A DNA stretch of 64,000 nucleotides, from the NCBI GenBank assembly GCA_004551485.1, contig SBLD01000003.1:248001-312000 (forward strand). Reading direction: 5' to 3'. Position numbers and translations under genes: made by a program. Each line of letters begins with the position of its first letter. Position 1 is the stretch's first letter. Source of the stretch: Billgrantia azerbaijanica (GTDB lineage: Bacteria > Pseudomonadota > Gammaproteobacteria > Pseudomonadales > Halomonadaceae). Below are positions 18,047 to 27,541 of this stretch, in pieces. The notes below the pieces were generated by a model. That model had not been told where the DNA came from. It saw only the letters and a list, made by a program, of their open reading frames with translations, and searched no databases.

Positions 18047-20158
18047 ATGAGCACTTCCACCAAGGCCGTCAAGACATCCAACGAGGTGCCGCTGCAGCTG
18101 CCCTCCCGCGATATCTGGGATTCCAAGTATCGCCTCAAGGATCGTCATGGGCGGCCGGTCGACAAGGACGTGGCAGCGACCTGGGACCGCGTCGCACGGG
18201 CCCTGGCCGCCGTGGAAGGCGACAAGGCCGACGAGTGGCTGCCCAAGTTCCGCTGGGCGCTGGAAAACGGTGCCATCCCGGCGGGGCGCATCATGTCCAA
18301 CGCCGGCGCCGACGACTACAAGCCGGCGGTGAGCCTGATCAACTGCACGGTGTCGCGCACCATCCGCGACTCCATGCACGATATCCTCGACTCGGTGGTG
18401 GACGCCGGCATGACCCTCAAGGCGGGCTGCGGCATCGGCTACGAGTTCTCCACCCTGCGCCACAAGGGCGCCTTCGTGTTCGGCGCCGGCGCCGGCACCA
18501 ATGGCCCGCTGGCGTTCATGGATATCTACGACAAGATGTGCTTCACGGTGGCCTCCGCCGGTGGGCGACGCGGCGCCCAGATGGGCACCTTCGACGTCGG
18601 TCATCCCGACGTGCGCGCCTTCATCGAGTCCAAGCGCGAGGCCGGGCGGCTGCGTCAGTTCAACCTCTCGCTGCTGATCACCGACGAGTTCATGGAGGCG
18701 GTGAAGAACGATGCTGACTGGCCGCTGGCCTTCCCGCTGCACGCCGGCGAGAAGGGCGATGTCAAGCCCGAGGACCTGATCTACCGCGACTGGCCGGTGG
18801 TCGAGGAGGGCTACACCGTCGACGACGAGGGCCGCGTGGCCTGCCGCATCGTCGAGGTGATCAAGGCGCGCGAGCTGTGGGACACCATCATGCGTTCCAC
18901 CTACGACTACGCCGAGCCGGGCTTCATCCTGATCGACCAGGTCAACCGCATGAACAACAACTGGTTCTGCGAGGAGATCCGCGCCACCAACCCGTGCGGT
19001 GAGCAGCCGCTGCCGCCGGAGGGTGCCTGCCTGCTCGGCTCGGTGAACCTGACCCGCTTCGTCATCGACCCCTTCGGCAAGAAGCCGCGCTTCGACTGGG
19101 AGCGCTACCGCAAGGTGGTGGCGATCTTCACCCGCATGCTCGACAACGTGGTGGAGATCAGCGGCCTGCCACTCGAGGGCCAGCGCCGCGAGATCGAGGC
19201 CAAGCGCCGCCACGGCATGGGCTTTCTCGGCCTGGGCTCCACCCTGACCATGCTCAAGATCCCCTACGGCTCGGCGGAGTCGCTGGCCTTCACCGAGGAG
19301 GTGAGCCGCAACCTGGCGATCGAGGGCTGGAAGCAGGCGCTCGAGCTCTCCCGCGAGAAGGGCATGGCGCCGATCCTCGCCGAGGACTTCGCGATCACGC
19401 CGAAGATGCTGCGCGAGCGCCCGGAGCTCGCCAAGGACGGCTACGAGGTGGGCGACAAGGTGCCCGGCCGACTCCTGCACGCGCGCTACAGCCGCTACAT
19501 GCAGAAGGTCGCCGAGGTGGAGCCGGAGCTGGTGGCGGCGCTGGCCGAGCACGGCGCGCGCTTCACCCACCACAGCTCCATCGCGCCGACCGGCACCATC
19601 TCGCTGTCGCTGGGCAACAACGCCTCCAACGGCATCGAGCCGTCGTTCTCGCACCGCTATTTCCGTAACGTCATCCAGTCGGGCAAGAAGACCAAGGAGC
19701 AGGTGGAAGTGGTCTCCTTCGAGCTGGCCGCCTACCGCCACTTCGTGGCCGCCGACGCCGTGGAGAGCGACCTGCCCGACTACTTCATCACCGCCGACGC
19801 GGTGACCCCGGAGCAGCACGTGGCGGTACAGGCGGCGGCCCAGGCGTGGGTCGACTCGGCGATCTCCAAGACGGTCAACGTGCCCACGGAGTTCCCCTTC
19901 GAACAGTTCAAGCACCTCTACCTGGACGCCTACGAGAGCAAGCTCAAGGGCTGCACCACCTTCCGCTTCAACCCCGAGGCCTTCCAGGGCGTGCTGGTGC
20001 GCGAGGACGACCTCAAGAACACCACCTACGTCTTCGAGCTGGAGAACGGCGAGACCGTCGAGCTCGCCGGCGACGAGAAGGTCATCTACGACGGCGAGGA
20101 ACACAATGCGGCCAACCTCTATGATGCGCTGAAGGAGGGCACCTATGGCAAATGGTAA
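18047..20158 (+). CDS. nrdJa: Class II (B12-dependent) ribonucleotide reductase, large part
   Basis: A 703-aa adenosylcobalamin-dependent ribonucleotide reductase, usable with or without oxygen. It has the conserved NPCGEQPLPPEGACLLGSVN and the phosphate-binding TGTISLSLGNNASNGIEPSF, and follows the split NrdJa/NrdJb plan known from Pseudomonas aeruginosa. The start at 18047 follows GCGGAG. NrdJb, which carries the C-terminal redox cysteines, is encoded 180 bp downstream. It lets DNA synthesis continue during denitrification when class I enzymes lack O2. No cobalamin riboswitch was recognised upstream. Confidence 0.93.
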   Translation: MSTSTKAVKTSNEVPLQLPSRDIWDSKYRLKDRHGRPVDKDVAATWDRVARALAAVEGDKADEWLPKFRWALENGAIPAGRIMSNAGADDYKPAVSLINCTVSRTIRDSMHDILDSVVDAGMTLKAGCGIGYEFSTLRHKGAFVFGAGAGTNGPLAFMDIYDKMCFTVASAGGRRGAQMGTFDVGHPDVRAFIESKREAGRLRQFNLSLLITDEFMEAVKNDADWPLAFPLHAGEKGDVKPEDLIYRDWPVVEEGYTVDDEGRVACRIVEVIKARELWDTIMRSTYDYAEPGFILIDQVNRMNNNWFCEEIRATNPCGEQPLPPEGACLLGSVNLTRFVIDPFGKKPRFDWERYRKVVAIFTRMLDNVVEISGLPLEGQRREIEAKRRHGMGFLGLGSTLTMLKIPYGSAESLAFTEEVSRNLAIEGWKQALELSREKGMAPILAEDFAITPKMLRERPELAKDGYEVGDKVPGRLLHARYSRYMQKVAEVEPELVAALAEHGARFTHHSSIAPTGTISLSLGNNASNGIEPSFSHRYFRNVIQSGKKTKEQVEVVSFELAAYRHFVAADAVESDLPDYFITADAVTPEQHVAVQAAAQAWVDSAISKTVNVPTEFPFEQFKHLYLDAYESKLKGCTTFRFNPEAFQGVLVREDDLKNTTYVFELENGETVELAGDEKVIYDGEEHNAANLYDALKEGTYGKW

Positions 20159-20203
20159 GCCACGACCTGCTGCGCTCGACGAGGCGGTGTTGCCGTCTTT
20201 CTC

Positions 20204-20238
20204 GGAATGCTCATTTACGGTTCGTAAACTCCGCTTCC
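20204..20238. repeat. REP-like hairpin between nrdJa and nrdJb
   Basis: The core TTTACGGTTCGTAAA (20214-20228) is a 6-bp stem with a 3-nt loop, inside an outer GGAA/TTCC pairing. The surrounding 180 bp look non-coding. The form resembles dispersed intergenic palindromes known in halomonads and pseudomonads, though a copy count cannot be made here. Confidence 0.55.
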
Positions 20239-20338
20239 TCGAAAGCCGGCGCCTTGCCTCGCCTTCGCTCGTGACGGCCGTGACCCCATTGCCCGCGAGC
20301 GTGAGATGCCCGAATTTCCGAATTCAAGGAGCCCCCTG

Positions 20339-21109
20339 ATGGCCGTCGAAATCAACTCCAAGATCGTCTCCTACAGCGTCAAGAAGGCCGTGGAGGAAGC
20401 GCCGCTGGCCGACGAGAACCCGCTCACGGTGCGCATTCCCTCGCGCCCCGAGGGTACCCTCGAGGCCGTTTCCGAGAAGATCTCCTACGTCGGCGCCGAG
20501 GGGCGCAAGAAGGTCTACCTGCTGGTGTCGTTCATGCCCGTGGAGGGCGTGCTCGACGGCAAGCGGGTGGTGATCGAGCGCCCGGTGGAGTTCTTCTTCC
20601 CCTCCGGGCAGCTCTCCAGCGAGCACCAGTGGATCACCGCCACCATGCGCAGCCTGTCGCTGGCCGCGCGCGGCGGCTACGTCACCCAGGCGGTGGCCGA
20701 CCTGCGCAAGGTGGCCTGGGACAAGGGCCTGGTGCGCTGCGGCATGAACCGCTGGGGCAAGCCGATGTTCCACGACTCCGAGGTCGCGGCCATCGCCTGG
20801 TCGATCCAGCAGATCCTCTACCGTCGCGGCTTCCTCGACCAGGACGGCAACCAGGTGCCGGTGGAGGAGCTGGTGCGCCGCTACGCCCACCGGCTGACCC
20901 ACGGTCACCCCTGGCAGCCCTCGGCCGAGGAGGAGGACGACGCCCCTGCCGCTGGTGCCGTCTCCCCCATCGGCGGCGAGGCGAGCGGCGACAAGGAGGG
21001 CGACGGCCCCACCGTGGTTGGCCACTGCCCGGAATGCCGCGGCGAGCTGATCATGATGGATGGCTGCCCGACCTGCTACGCCGGTTGCGGTTGGTCCAAG
21101 TGCGGCTGA
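20339..21109 (+). CDS. nrdJb: Class II ribonucleotide reductase, C-terminal subunit
   Basis: A 256-aa NrdJb protein. The body carries the C-terminal portion of a class II reductase. The end is a cysteine cluster, CPECRG then CPTCYAGCGWSKCG, which relays reducing equivalents to the active site. The ATG at 20339 follows AAGGAG and gives MAVEINSKIVSYSVKKAV. It must act with NrdJa, encoded just upstream. The 180-bp gap holds a REP-like hairpin that could alter the ratio of the two subunits. Confidence 0.9.
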   Translation: MAVEINSKIVSYSVKKAVEEAPLADENPLTVRIPSRPEGTLEAVSEKISYVGAEGRKKVYLLVSFMPVEGVLDGKRVVIERPVEFFFPSGQLSSEHQWITATMRSLSLAARGGYVTQAVADLRKVAWDKGLVRCGMNRWGKPMFHDSEVAAIAWSIQQILYRRGFLDQDGNQVPVEELVRRYAHRLTHGHPWQPSAEEEDDAPAAGAVSPIGGEASGDKEGDGPTVVGHCPECRGELIMMDGCPTCYAGCGWSKCG

Positions 21110-21130
21110 CGCCGCGCAGCGTCAGGCAGG

Positions 21131-21169
21131 ACGCCTCGGGGCCGCACTGTGCGGCCCCGAGGCGTTTTT
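21131..21169 (+). terminator. Rho-independent terminator after nrdJb
   Basis: A perfect 16-bp stem (ACGCCTCGGGGCCGCA) with a 3-nt loop is followed by TTTTT. It ends the ubiT-nrdJab unit. Confidence 0.93.
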
Positions 21170-21369
21170 CGGGTCACGAACGTCGCTCGAGAGGGCAGCT
21201 CCGCATAGCGACGGAGCGACCATTGCCCGCTTGGCCCTCCAGGGCTCGCGTGATGCAATGCTTTTCCAACCCGATGTCGGCCTCATTGGCCGGGTTCTTC
21301 CTGGCGCTGGGGTGAGACGAATCCCTACGCGAACGAACTCGCCACTCGACGACTCTCCAAGGTGAACGC

Positions 21370-22146
21370 ATGACCGAACTGCAACGCGCGGCCCGCCAGG
21401 CCCTGGCCCTGATGGATCTGACGAGCCTCAACGACGACGACAGCGACGCCACCATCGAGGCGCTCTGTCAGCGCGCCAAGACGCCGCTCGGCACCCCCGC
21501 GGCGGTGTGCGTCTACTCCGCCTTCGTGGTGACCGCGCGACGCGCCCTCACCGCCCACCAGTTGGGCGGCATCGTCAAGGTCGCCACGGTGGCCAACTTC
21601 CCCCAGGGCGGTGACGACGTCATGGCCGCCGCGCGGGAGGCGCGCGCCGCCGTGGCCTCCGGCGCCGACGAGGTGGACGTGGTCTTTCCCTATCGCGCGC
21701 TGATGGCGGGCGACGAGACGGTCGGCCGCGAGCTGGTCGCCTGCTGCCGCCAGGCGTGCGGCGACGCCGTGCTCAAGGTGATCCTCGAGACCGGCGAGCT
21801 CGGCGAACCGGCGCTGATCCGCCGCGCGGCGGAACTGGCCATCGAGGGCGGCGCCGACTTCCTCAAGACCTCCACCGGCAAGGTGGCGGTCAACGCCACG
21901 CTCGAGGCGGCCGAGATCCTGCTCGAGACGATCAAGGCCAGTGGACGCGATGTGGGTTTCAAGGCCGCCGGTGGGGTGCGCACGGTCGAGGACGCCCAGG
22001 CCTACCTCGACCTCGCCACGCGACTCATGGGGCCGGCCTGGCTCACCCCGGCCCACTTCCGCTTCGGCGCCTCGGGGCTGCTCGACGACCTGCTGGCGAC
22101 GCTGGGCGTGCTGCCCGCCCCGGGCGGAGAGACGGGAGGCGACTGA
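21370..22146 (+). CDS. deoC: Deoxyribose-phosphate aldolase
   Basis: A 258-aa class I aldolase that splits 2-deoxyribose-5-phosphate into acetaldehyde and glyceraldehyde-3-phosphate. The active-site lysine motif [14 protein letters not shown] and the phosphate site KAAGGVRT are intact. It is the first gene of a nucleoside-salvage operon and overlaps deoA by one base (TGATG). The 200 bp before it, after the nrdJb terminator, contain an AACCCG/CGGGTT inverted repeat but no operator that can be named. Confidence 0.95.
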   Translation: MTELQRAARQALALMDLTSLNDDDSDATIEALCQRAKTPLGTPAAVCVYSAFVVTARRALTAHQLGGIVKVATVANFPQGGDDVMAAAREARAAVASGADEVDVVFPYRALMAGDETVGRELVACCRQACGDAVLKVILETGELGEPALIRRAAELAIEGGADFLKTSTGKVAVNATLEAAEILLETIKASGRDVGFKAAGGVRTVEDAQAYLDLATRLMGPAWLTPAHFRFGASGLLDDLLATLGVLPAPGGETGGD

Positions 22147-23486
22147 TGCGTGCCGACGTCCTTCCCCAGGAGCTGATCCGCGCCAAGCGTGACGGTCAGG
22201 CGCTCTCGCCGGAGGCGATCCGCACCCTGGTCGACGGCCTCGCTGACGGCAGCCTCTCCGACGCCCAGGTGGGGGCGCTGGCCATGGCGATCTTCCTCAA
22301 CGGCATGGACACCGCCGAGACGGTGGCGCTCACCGAGGCGATCCGTGACTCCGGCGAGGTGCTCGCCTGGGCCGATCTCGACCTGTCGGGGCCGGTGCTC
22401 GACAAGCACTCCACCGGTGGGGTGGGCGACCTGGTCTCGCTGGTGCTCGGCCCCTGGATCGCCGCCTGCGGCGGCCACGTGCCGATGATTTCCGGCAGGG
22501 GCCTGGGCCACACCGGCGGCACCCTGGACAAGCTCGCGGCGATCCCCGGCTATTCGGTCACCCCCGACATCGCCACCTTCCGCCGCCTGGTCCGGGAGGT
22601 GGGCGTGGCGATCATCGGCCAGACCGGCGAGCTGGCCCCGGCGGACAAGCGCCTCTACGCGGTGCGCGACGTCACCGCCACCGTGGAGTCGCTGCCGCTG
22701 ATCGTCTCCTCCATTCTCGGCAAGAAGCTCGCCTGCGGCCTCGACGCCCTGGTGATGGACGTCAAGACCGGCAGCGGGGCCTTCATGCCCACGCCGGAGA
22801 AGTCGCGGGAACTCGCCGAGGCGATCGCCGCGGTGGCGAGCCGGGCCGGTACGCCGACCACGGCGCTGGTCACCGACATGAGCCAGCCGCTGGCGAGCTG
22901 CGCCGGCAACGCCGTGGAGGTGCGCGAGGCGATTCGCCTGCTCACCGGCGATGGCGGCGACGGCCGGCTGCTCAGGGTCACCCGTGAGCTTGCCGGCGAG
23001 CTGCTGCTGGCCGGCGGCCTGGCCGCGGATCGCGACGCCGCCCGGGCGCGGCTCGACCGGGCGTTGGCCTCGGGCGCGGCCGCCGAGCGCTTCGCGCGCA
23101 TGGTGGCGGGCCTGGGTGGCCCGCATGATCTGCTTGAACACCCCGACCGTCACCTGCCCGCGGCGCCGGTCCAGCTCGCCGCGCATGCCGAGCGGGCCGG
23201 CATCGTGCAGCGGCTGGACACCCGCGCCCTGGGGCTCGCCGTGGTGGCGCTGGGCGGCGGGCGCCGTGCCCCCGAGGAGCGCATCGACCCCGCGGTGGGC
23301 CTCAGTGACATCGCCGCCATCGGCGAGGCGGTCGACGGCGAGCGCCCCCTGGCGGTGGTCCAGGCGGCCAGCCGGACGGCCGCCGAGCGGGCCGCCCGCC
23401 AGGTGCGCCAGGCCATGACGGTGGGCGAGGACGCCGCCACGCCGCCTACACTGATTCAGGACGTCATTCGCCGAGAGGTGCCATGA
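22146..23486 (+). CDS. deoA: Thymidine phosphorylase
   Basis: A 446-aa phosphorylase converting thymidine and phosphate to thymine and deoxyribose-1-phosphate. Signature motifs are [23 protein letters not shown] and [12 protein letters not shown]. The ATG at 22146 overlaps the deoC stop. Its stop in turn overlaps the ATG of a deoB relic. Its product, deoxyribose-1-phosphate, needs phosphopentomutase to enter DeoC, and that gene is destroyed here. Confidence 0.95.
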   Translation: MRADVLPQELIRAKRDGQALSPEAIRTLVDGLADGSLSDAQVGALAMAIFLNGMDTAETVALTEAIRDSGEVLAWADLDLSGPVLDKHSTGGVGDLVSLVLGPWIAACGGHVPMISGRGLGHTGGTLDKLAAIPGYSVTPDIATFRRLVREVGVAIIGQTGELAPADKRLYAVRDVTATVESLPLIVSSILGKKLACGLDALVMDVKTGSGAFMPTPEKSRELAEAIAAVASRAGTPTTALVTDMSQPLASCAGNAVEVREAIRLLTGDGGDGRLLRVTRELAGELLLAGGLAADRDAARARLDRALASGAAAERFARMVAGLGGPHDLLEHPDRHLPAAPVQLAAHAERAGIVQRLDTRALGLAVVALGGGRRAPEERIDPAVGLSDIAAIGEAVDGERPLAVVQAASRTAAERAARQVRQAMTVGEDAATPPTLIQDVIRREVP

Positions 23487-23611
23487 CCCGCGTCATCGTG
23501 CTGGTGCTCGACTCCTTGGGCATCGGCGCCGCGCCGGATACCGCCCACTTCGGCCTGCTACCGTTTGCCGACGGCACCACGTTCTTGACCGCCAGCCAAG
23601 GAGAGCCCTGA
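23483..23611 (+). pseudogene. deoB: deoB (phosphopentomutase) internal-deletion relic
   Basis: A 42-codon open frame starts [19 protein letters not shown], the unmistakable metal-binding N-terminus of phosphopentomutase. After HFG it jumps to [11 protein letters not shown], which looks like the extreme C-terminus. About 360 codons of a roughly 400-aa enzyme are missing, in frame. Both translational couplings survive: ATGA with deoA and TGATG with deoD. The metal site cannot form, so it is a non-functional scar, possibly kept for coupling. A full deoB might exist elsewhere. Confidence 0.85.
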
Positions 23612-24348
23612 TGGCCACCCCGCATATCGAAGCCGCGCGTGGCGATTTCGCCGACACCGTGCTGATGCCCGGCGACCCGCTGCGGGCCCGCTACCTCGCC
23701 GAGACGTTCCTCGATGAGGTGCGCCAAGTGAACGGCGTGCGCAATATGCTCGGCTACACCGGCCGCTACCGGGGCCGGTCGATCTCAGTGATGGGCCACG
23801 GCATGGGAATTCCCTCGGTCTCCCTCTACGCCCGCGAGCTGATCGTCGACTACGGCGTGACGACGCTGATCCGCGTCGGCTCCTGCGGCGCGGTGCGCGA
23901 CGATGTGGCGCTGCGCGACCTGGTCGTCGGGCTCGGCGCCTGCACCGACTCCGGCGTCAACCGCTCGCGCTTCGCCGGCATGGACTTCGCCGCCATCGCC
24001 GACTTCGCCCTGACCCGCCATGCCGTGGACGCCGCCGCGGCGCTGGGCGTGCCGGTCACGGTGGGCAACCTCTTCTCGGCGGATCTGTTCTACGACCCGC
24101 GCCCCGACACCGCGGCGCTGCTCAAGCGCTACGGCATCGTCGGCGTGGAGATGGAGGCCGCCGGCCTGTACGGCGTGGCCGCCGAGTACGGGGTCCGCGC
24201 CGCGACGCTGTGCAGCGTCTCGGACCATATCCTCAGGGGCGAGGCGCTCTCGAGCGACGAGCGGGTGCACGGCTTCGATGCCATGATACGCGTGGCGCTG
24301 GAGGCCGTGCTGCTTGACGACGACGCCCATCAGGGAGAACCGGCATGA
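23611..24348 (+). CDS. deoD: Purine-nucleoside phosphorylase
   Basis: A 245-aa hexameric-type purine nucleoside phosphorylase. Conserved stretches are [39 protein letters not shown] and VEMEAAGLY. It cleaves purine (deoxy)nucleosides with phosphate. The start codon overlaps the stop of the deoB relic (TGATG) and its own end overlaps cdd by 4 bp. Confidence 0.95.
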   Translation: MATPHIEAARGDFADTVLMPGDPLRARYLAETFLDEVRQVNGVRNMLGYTGRYRGRSISVMGHGMGIPSVSLYARELIVDYGVTTLIRVGSCGAVRDDVALRDLVVGLGACTDSGVNRSRFAGMDFAAIADFALTRHAVDAAAALGVPVTVGNLFSADLFYDPRPDTAALLKRYGIVGVEMEAAGLYGVAAEYGVRAATLCSVSDHILRGEALSSDERVHGFDAMIRVALEAVLLDDDAHQGEPA

Positions 24349-24758
24349 ACACGACGAGCGCCATCGACCCCGCGATCGTCAGCGCGCTGATCGCCGTGCG
24401 CGACCGTGCCTATGCGCCCTACTCGCACCACCCGGTGGGGGCGCTGGTGGAGAGCGACTCGGGGGCGCGCTTCGTCGGCGCCAACGTGGAGGTCGCCCAC
24501 TACAAGAGCCTGTGCGCCGAGGCCTCGGCCATCGCCGCCATGGCCAGCGCCGGCGAGCGGCGCCTGCGCGACGTCTACGTGATCGGCCCCGGCGCGCACC
24601 CCTGCACGCCGTGCGGCGACTGCCGCCAGCGCATTCGCGAGTTCGCCACGCCCGAGACGCGCATCCACGTGATCGACGCCCAGGGCCGGCGGCTCAAGTT
24701 CTACACCATGGACGAGCTGCTGCCCGACGCCTTCGGGCCGGAGAACCTGCCCGGTTAA
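24345..24758 (+). CDS. cdd: Cytidine deaminase
   Basis: A 137-aa homotetrameric-type enzyme deaminating cytidine and deoxycytidine. The catalytic zinc motifs CAEASAI and PCGDCRQ are intact. It is the last gene of the deo operon. Its stop overlaps, tail to tail, that of the NrdG-like gene on the other strand, with no terminator between them. Confidence 0.93.
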   Translation: MNTTSAIDPAIVSALIAVRDRAYAPYSHHPVGALVESDSGARFVGANVEVAHYKSLCAEASAIAAMASAGERRLRDVYVIGPGAHPCTPCGDCRQRIREFATPETRIHVIDAQGRRLKFYTMDELLPDAFGPENLPG

Positions 24759-25498
24759 TCCCTCAACTCGAGGCTGTCGAAGTAGGGCTTAAGCCGCCGC
24801 ACCAGCACTTCCACGCTCTCCCGCGAGGGGGCGCCGGCGACCGGCTGGCAGTAGTCGGGGTGGCGGCACTGGGCGGTGCGCGCCAGCTGGATGGCGTAGC
24901 GGCGCACCCCGCAGTCGGCGAGCGTCAGCGCCAGGCGCTCCAGGCTCTCCAGGTCGAAGTCCTTCCAGTGCACCGTGGTGCGGCACTCGTAGGGAGTCTC
25001 GCCCTCGAGCAGCAGCGACAGGCTGCGCACGTGCTGCTGCCAGACCCGCTCCCGCCCGACGATGCGGTCGAAGTCGCGACCGCGTCCCTTGGTGTCGAGC
25101 GCCACCCAGTCGAGCAGCGGGAGCAACTGCTCCAGGCGCTCGGGGTAGGGGCCGGCGGTGTGCAGGCCCACGGCGAGGCCGAGCGCCCGGCACGCCGCCA
25201 CGGCCGCGGGCAGGTCCGCGTGCAGCGTGGGCTCGCCGCCACTGAACACCACGGCGTCGATCTCGCCGTGCCGCGCGCCGAGGAAGGCCTCGATCGCCTC
25301 CCACTCGCCGACGCTGCCGCGCCGCGCCTCGGCCATGGGCCCGCTGTCGCAGTAGCCGCAGGCGAGCGGGCAGCCCTGCAGGAAGACCACCGCCGCCCGG
25401 CGGCCGGGAAAGGCCGTGGTGCTGTCGGCGGCCAGGCCGGCCACGGGCAGGCGGATGGTCGCTGCCGTGACGTCGGCCAGGCGCAGCACGGCGCTCAT
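24755..25498 (-). CDS. NrdG-like radical-SAM activase (no NrdD partner in window)
   Basis: A 247-aa radical-SAM protein of the anaerobic ribonucleotide reductase-activase type. The cluster motif CPLACGYC is followed by FSGGEPTLH. The usual role is to install the glycyl radical on NrdD, but no nrdD lies nearby, and the local reductase is class II, which needs no activase. It starts at 25498, overlapping ubiV by 4 bp, so it is the last gene of a ubiU-ubiV-activase operon. It may serve a distant nrdD or another glycyl-radical enzyme. Confidence 0.82.
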   Translation of the reverse strand: MSAVLRLADVTAATIRLPVAGLAADSTTAFPGRRAAVVFLQGCPLACGYCDSGPMAEARRGSVGEWEAIEAFLGARHGEIDAVVFSGGEPTLHADLPAAVAACRALGLAVGLHTAGPYPERLEQLLPLLDWVALDTKGRGRDFDRIVGRERVWQQHVRSLSLLLEGETPYECRTTVHWKDFDLESLERLALTLADCGVRRYAIQLARTAQCRHPDYCQPVAGAPSRESVEVLVRRLKPYFDSLELRD

Positions 25499-26415
25499 GA
25501 CTGGCCAGCCGCCCGGGTGTTGTCCATCCCGGGGCGGCCGTGCCAGTAGCCGTCGCAGATCTCGGCGTCGACCAGGCTCAGCGGGTCGGGAGCGGGCAGC
25601 TCGCCGCGGCGGGCGGCATCGAAGGCGGCGACGACCTCGGCCATGCCGTCCGGGCGCGGGCTGAGGCGCGCCACCGCCACGCCCATCTCGCGCATGACCG
25701 GCACCTCGTGGCGCAGGTCCTGGCAGGCGCCGGAGAGGGTCTGGATGCCGTTGAGGGTGAACACCTCCTTCGACTCCTGGGAGCGCAGCGCCAGCCCCTC
25801 GGGGTGCTTCTGGCAGACGAACTGGCAGCGATCCTTGGGCTTCTGGTAGCGGCGTGCGGTGAAGCAGCGCGACGACCAGGCGAGCGGCAGGTGGCCGTAG
25901 GCGAACACCTCGCAGGGGTGGTCGAGTCCTTCGGCGCGGCAGTCGGCGAGCAGCCGGGTCAGATCGCTGCGCGACATCTCCACCGGAGCGTTCCAGCGCT
26001 GCATGCCGGCGCGGGCCATGACGCCGATCGCCGCGGGGTTGTAGAGGTTGAGCGCGGCACCGGCGACGAAGGGCACGCCGGCGGCGGCCAGGCGCTGCAG
26101 GGCGCTCTGGTCGTTGGCCTCGACGCGGAACTCGCCGTTGTCGCACAGCTTGCGCAGGTCGCGCAGGTCGGCCTCGGACTCGATCAGCGTCTGGCTCGCG
26201 AGCACCACCTGCTTGCCGCTCTCGGCCAGCTCGCGGCCGATGCCGAGCCAGTCGTCGAGCTTCATGTCGCGGCGTCGCGAGCACACCGACTCGCCGAGGT
26301 AGACGATCTCGACCGGCCAGTCGGCGGCCTCGCGGTAGAAGTCGGCGTAGCGCTCGCGGGTCCAGTAGAAGAGCACCGGGCCCAGGGCGAGCTGCAGGGT
26401 CTCGGGGGTGGACAT
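25495..26415 (-). CDS. ubiV: UbiV, O2-independent ubiquinone hydroxylation subunit
   Basis: A 306-aa U32-peptidase-like protein. Cysteines in ESVCSRRRDMK and in RCFTARRYQKPKDRCQFVC match the [4Fe-4S] ligands of UbiV. It works as a heterodimer with UbiU, encoded 12 bp upstream, with prephenate as the hydroxyl source in E. coli, and needs UbiT. It overlaps the NrdG-like gene by 4 bp. Confidence 0.9.
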   Translation of the reverse strand: MSTPETLQLALGPVLFYWTRERYADFYREAADWPVEIVYLGESVCSRRRDMKLDDWLGIGRELAESGKQVVLASQTLIESEADLRDLRKLCDNGEFRVEANDQSALQRLAAAGVPFVAGAALNLYNPAAIGVMARAGMQRWNAPVEMSRSDLTRLLADCRAEGLDHPCEVFAYGHLPLAWSSRCFTARRYQKPKDRCQFVCQKHPEGLALRSQESKEVFTLNGIQTLSGACQDLRHEVPVMREMGVAVARLSPRPDGMAEVVAAFDAARRGELPAPDPLSLVDAEICDGYWHGRPGMDNTRAAGQS

Positions 26416-26427
26416 GGGGCTCTCCTG

Positions 26428-27423
26428 TTACTTCCAGCGGCGCTCGTAGGCGCCCAGGGTGGTGGTGGCGCCCTCGGAGACCTCGCCGAGGCCGGCCATC
26501 CAGGCGGGATCGGGGTGGAAACGCTGCGGCGTCCTGGCCAGCCGGTCCAGCGCCTGGCGCCAGATGCCGGCCACCTTCGACACGTAGGCGGGGCTGCGCT
26601 GGCGCCCCTCGATCTTCACCGCGCTGATGCCCAGCTCGGCGAGCTCCGGCAGGAGCTCCAGGGTGTTGAGGCTGGTGGGCTCCTCGATGGCGTGGTAGGT
26701 CTCGCCACCGACCTCGAAGCGCCCCTTGCACAGGGTGGGATAGCCGGCGCGCTCGCCCTCGCCGTAGCGGTCGATCAGCACGCCGTTCAAGCGCGACTCG
26801 AGCCCCTCGGGGGTCTCCTCCCAGCGCACGTGGGCCGCCGGCGAGCAGACGCCGCGGGTGTTGGGCGACTCGCCGGTGAGGTAGGAGGAGAGGTAGCAGC
26901 GCCCCTCGGCCATGATGCACAGGCTGCCGAAGGCGAACACCTCGAGCTCCACCGGAGTCTGCTTGGCGAGGTCGCGCACCTGGGTGATCGACAGCACCCG
27001 CGGTAGCACCGCGCGCTTGATGCCGAACTGCTCGTGATAGAAGCGCAGCGCCTCGTGGCTGGTGGCCGAGCCCTGCACCGAGAGGTGGCGGGCGAGCCCC
27101 GGGTGGCGGCGCGCGGCGTAGTCGAGCAGCCCCATGTCGGCCAGGATCAAGGCGTCGACGCCGAGGTCGGCGGCCTGGTCCACGGCGCGGGTCCACTGCG
27201 CCCAGCCGTCCGGCTGCGGGTAGGTGTTGATGGCGCAGAACACCCGCTTGCCGCGAGCGTGGGCGTAGTCGATGCCCTCGCGGGCGCGCTTGTCGGTGAA
27301 ATTCAGGCCGGCGAACTGGCGGGCGTTGGTGGCGTTCTGGAAGCCGAAATAGACGGCATCGGCTCCCTCGTCCACGGCCCGCTTCAGGGCGGGCAGGTTG
27401 CCGGCCGGGCAGACGAGCTCCAT
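26428..27423 (-). CDS. ubiU: UbiU, O2-independent ubiquinone hydroxylation subunit
   Basis: A 331-aa U32-family protein beginning MELVCPAGNLPALKRAVDEGA. It has the cysteine set of UbiU (SLCIMAEGRC, TRGVC, and a later LCKG) that binds a [4Fe-4S] cluster. The ATG at 27423 is the family start; an upstream in-frame ATG would add 11 unrelated residues. An FNR-type box with a well-placed -10 hexamer lies upstream, consistent with anaerobic induction as in E. coli. Confidence 0.92.
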   Translation of the reverse strand: MELVCPAGNLPALKRAVDEGADAVYFGFQNATNARQFAGLNFTDKRAREGIDYAHARGKRVFCAINTYPQPDGWAQWTRAVDQAADLGVDALILADMGLLDYAARRHPGLARHLSVQGSATSHEALRFYHEQFGIKRAVLPRVLSITQVRDLAKQTPVELEVFAFGSLCIMAEGRCYLSSYLTGESPNTRGVCSPAAHVRWEETPEGLESRLNGVLIDRYGEGERAGYPTLCKGRFEVGGETYHAIEEPTSLNTLELLPELAELGISAVKIEGRQRSPAYVSKVAGIWRQALDRLARTPQRFHPDPAWMAGLGEVSEGATTTLGAYERRWK

Positions 27424-27482
27424 GTCGCTCTCCTCGCGGTTTCGAAACCCGACCATGCTAGTCGACTACCGCGGCCGCGCCT

Positions 27483-27496
27483 TTGATGCGGGTCAT
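27483..27496 (-). promoter_or_regulatory. FNR/DNR-type box upstream of ubiU
   Basis: TTGATGCGGGTCAT has the form TTGATGC-N2-GTCAT also found before nirS and nnrS2. On the minus strand a -10-like TAGCAT (27460-27455) sits exactly at the class II position for ubiU. Confidence 0.65.
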
Positions 27497-27541
27497 GGCG
27501 AGGCGGGTTTGTGGGCCTGGCAGAATCCATCATGGGCGACT

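Noticed and set aside
18012-18047. Cobalamin riboswitch before nrdJa
   Set aside because: The gap is only 34 bp and no B12-box-like sequence was seen in it or in the ubiT leader.
20145-20339. Possible 64-aa gene between nrdJa and nrdJb
   Set aside because: No ribosome site, start lies inside nrdJa, and the sequence is a hairpin-containing intergenic repeat.
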